A stretch of 64,000 nucleotides of DNA from Sulfurimonas sp. (GTDB lineage: Bacteria > Campylobacterota > Campylobacteria > Campylobacterales > Sulfurimonadaceae). Below are positions 61,961 to 64,000 of this stretch, piece after piece. The position numbers were made by a program, and so were the translations under genes. Below the pieces are notes generated by a model. The model saw nothing but the letters and a program-made list of their open reading frames with translations. It was not told the DNA's origin and did no database searches. Within the stretch, counting starts at the first letter, position 1. The number at the start of each line of letters is the position of its first letter. The DNA lies in contig NZ_JALXBK010000107.1 of assembly GCF_026991475.1 (NCBI RefSeq), positions 1 through 64,000 on the forward strand, read 5' to 3'.

Positions 61961-63271
61961 CTATCCTTTTACTATAATTAATGATTTGACAATATCAACA
62001 GCTTCTTTAAGTTGAATATCTTTTTGAAGCATTTCTGGCGTTATTATATCTTTTTTATCTTTTTTATCTTCTTTAGTTTTTTCTTTTTTGCCATCAATTT
62101 TTTGAAGTTCTTTCTTAAGGTGTTCTTTTAGGTCTGCTTCTTTAATCATAAACTCATTTTTATGTGTTTTTACTTCGCCTGGAGCGACTACAACATCTGG
62201 TTTTACACCAACGGCTTGAATAGTTCTTCCACTTGGTAGATAGTATCTTGCAATAGTGAGTTTAATTGCTTCTGTCTTTGAGATAGGTAAAACAACTTGC
62301 ACACTTCCTTTTCCAAAAGTATTTTCTCCAACTAAAACAGCACGCTTATGGTCTTGTAATGAACCACTTACGATTTCACTTGCACTTGCACTTCCTCCAT
62401 TGACTAGAACAACAAGAGGTACCTTTGTAAGCGTATTGCTCTCATGTGCTGAATAGACCTGATTTTCATCTTTTCTTCTTCCCTTTTGAGAGACAATAAC
62501 ACCATTGTCAACAAACGTGTCTACCAAGCCAACTGCCTGATCGAGGAGTCCTCCTGGATTATTTCTTAAGTCAAGAATAATTCCTTTTGTTGTTCCTTTT
62601 CTTTTATTAATCTCTTTTCTCACATCTTTAACAACTTTTTTATCAAAACTTGTAACTCGTAGGTAAAGAATGTCATTATTAATTACTTTTGCGTAAACTG
62701 ATTGGATTTTAATAATGCCGCGTACTATATGGATGGAGAGTGGTTTACTTGCTCCTTTACGGACAATCATTAAGTCTATTGGTGTTCCAACTTTACCACG
62801 CATAATGGAGACAGCTTCATCAATGCCCATTCCAATAGTTGATTTCTTATTGATTTTTAAAATAATATCACCAGCTTTTAATCCAGCTTTATCAGCAGGT
62901 GTTCCTTCTATTGGAGAGATAACAGTAAGTGCTCCCTCTTTCATACCCACCGTAATACCTAATCCACCAAACTCACCATCAGTTTGTACTTTTAGGCGTT
63001 TAAAATCTTTTTGTGTAAGAAAATCTGAATGGGCATCAAGATTTCTCATCATTCCATCTAATGCTTTATCTATTAGCTGGTTGATAGTAATTTTATCAAC
63101 ATCATACTTTTGTACAATATTTAATACATTTGCAAACTTACTTAATGCTTGAAGACGAGAAGTTTCATCTTGTTGCGCAGCTTTTTTTGCAGTAAGTTCT
63201 GAAGAAAAAAGCAGGGTTGAGCAGAGTGCAACAGAAAGAAATCCAAGTGAAATAATTTTTGTGTGTTTCAT
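61961..63271 (-). CDS. ctp: Carboxy-terminal processing protease (S41)
   Basis: PDZ domain; [50 protein letters not shown]. Confidence 0.95.
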   Translation of the reverse strand: MKHTKIISLGFLSVALCSTLLFSSELTAKKAAQQDETSRLQALSKFANVLNIVQKYDVDKITINQLIDKALDGMMRNLDAHSDFLTQKDFKRLKVQTDGEFGGLGITVGMKEGALTVISPIEGTPADKAGLKAGDIILKINKKSTIGMGIDEAVSIMRGKVGTPIDLMIVRKGASKPLSIHIVRGIIKIQSVYAKVINNDILYLRVTSFDKKVVKDVRKEINKRKGTTKGIILDLRNNPGGLLDQAVGLVDTFVDNGVIVSQKGRRKDENQVYSAHESNTLTKVPLVVLVNGGSASASEIVSGSLQDHKRAVLVGENTFGKGSVQVVLPISKTEAIKLTIARYYLPSGRTIQAVGVKPDVVVAPGEVKTHKNEFMIKEADLKEHLKKELQKIDGKKEKTKEDKKDKKDIITPEMLQKDIQLKEAVDIVKSLIIVKG

Positions 63272-63395
63272 AATATACCTATATATAGTTTTTAAAAAAG
63301 ATATTATATCAACTCTTAATAAATGGCTGTTTAAATAGCAGATAATTTTATTTTTATATAATGCGCTAAGAATTTAAAATATGCAGGGCATAAAG

Positions 63396-63911
63396 ATGAA
63401 AAATATAGTACTAATTGGTTTTATGGGGGTTGGTAAGGGAAGTGTTGCACGAGAAGTTATTAAGCATTCCAATTATATTGCAATAGATACTGATGACCTT
63501 ATTGAAAGTATGGAAAATAGAAAAATAAAAAATATTTTTGAACATGAGGGTGAGGTATACTTTAGAAAGTTAGAAAAAAATATTGCAAAATGGCTTGAAA
63601 ATAGTGTGAAAAATACATTGATTTCTACGGGTGGTGGCTTTTATAAACAGAAAAATTTAAAAAAAATAGGTATAATTGTTCTTCTGGACTCTCCTTTTGA
63701 TGCAATTATCAAACGAATTAAAGAGCATCCAAACGCAGCAAGAAAGTTAAAGAAGCGTCCTTTGTTGAGTGATTTGAAAAAAGCAAAAGCACTTTATGAT
63801 GAAAGACGACCTGAGTATTTAAAACTTGCAGATGTTGTTATTGATGTTACAGATAAATCAGCGGAAGATTGCTCTAAAGAATTATTAAAAAAGGTAAAAA
63901 AACATGCGTAA
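63396..63911 (+). CDS. aroK: Shikimate kinase
   Basis: MKNIVLIGFMGVGKGSVAREV, IDTDDLIE, STGGGFYK. Start likely ATG 63396. Confidence 0.9.
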   Translation: MKNIVLIGFMGVGKGSVAREVIKHSNYIAIDTDDLIESMENRKIKNIFEHEGEVYFRKLEKNIAKWLENSVKNTLISTGGGFYKQKNLKKIGIIVLLDSPFDAIIKRIKEHPNAARKLKKRPLLSDLKKAKALYDERRPEYLKLADVVIDVTDKSAEDCSKELLKKVKKHA

Positions 63912-64000
63912 ACTTATATTGGTATTTATACTTTTAACTTCGGTAGTTATGGCTTCTGAAGTTCATTGGGCGAAAGATTTTAATAGTGGAATGAAGATGG
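63904..64000 (+). CDS. Exported, possibly thioredoxin-fold protein, truncated by window end
   Basis: MRKLILVFILLTSVVMASEVHWAKDFNSGMKM..; signal peptide; overlaps aroK end. Confidence 0.5.
   Translation, partial: MRKLILVFILLTSVVMASEVHWAKDFNSGMKM

Noticed and set aside
62715-63152. 145-aa plus-strand ORF inside ctp
   Set aside because: Antisense shadow of the S41 protease; no supporting features.

Overview
AT-rich 64 kb chromosomal segment from a Campylobacterota bacterium. It looks Sulfurimonas-like from gene content (HobA next to holB/folP, pheA-hisC-fliF-fliG-fliH-dxs, a C. jejuni-like dUTPase); the genus is inference. About 73 genes are supported, mostly housekeeping: rpsR-ssb-rpsF, dprA, queA-tatC-tatB, hemW, lysC-hobA-holB-folP, nth, clpB, rpmH-rnpA-yidD-yidC-jag-mnmE-ruvX, ilvC, bioD-pyrB-pabB, tal-pilT-rplY-pth, lysA, fliFGH-dxs, a probable ovothiol operon, crcB-DUF190 and purQ-purS-purC. 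No tRNA, rRNA or CRISPR array was recognised. The strongest unexplained signal is a short non-palindromic word, AAACGCAG/CTGCGTTT (extended YAAACGCAGY). I counted 47 exact copies by eye, about one per 1.36 kb, against roughly 1.3 expected from base composition. Copies lie on both strands, in at least five of six possible phases relative to codons, and also between genes. Density, non-palindromic form and phase independence resemble the DNA uptake sequences of Pasteurellaceae (USS) and Neisseriaceae (DUS), and the window encodes DprA and PilT. I know of no described uptake sequence in Campylobacterota, so this is offered as a candidate undescribed system, not a demonstrated one. Other points of note: an internally deleted brnT toxin gene beside an intact brnA-like antitoxin gene, an ovoA plus C-S-lyase (OvoB-like) operon, an rnpA reading frame without a canonical start, a candidate small RNA after ilvC, and the end of an IS256-like element at the window edge.
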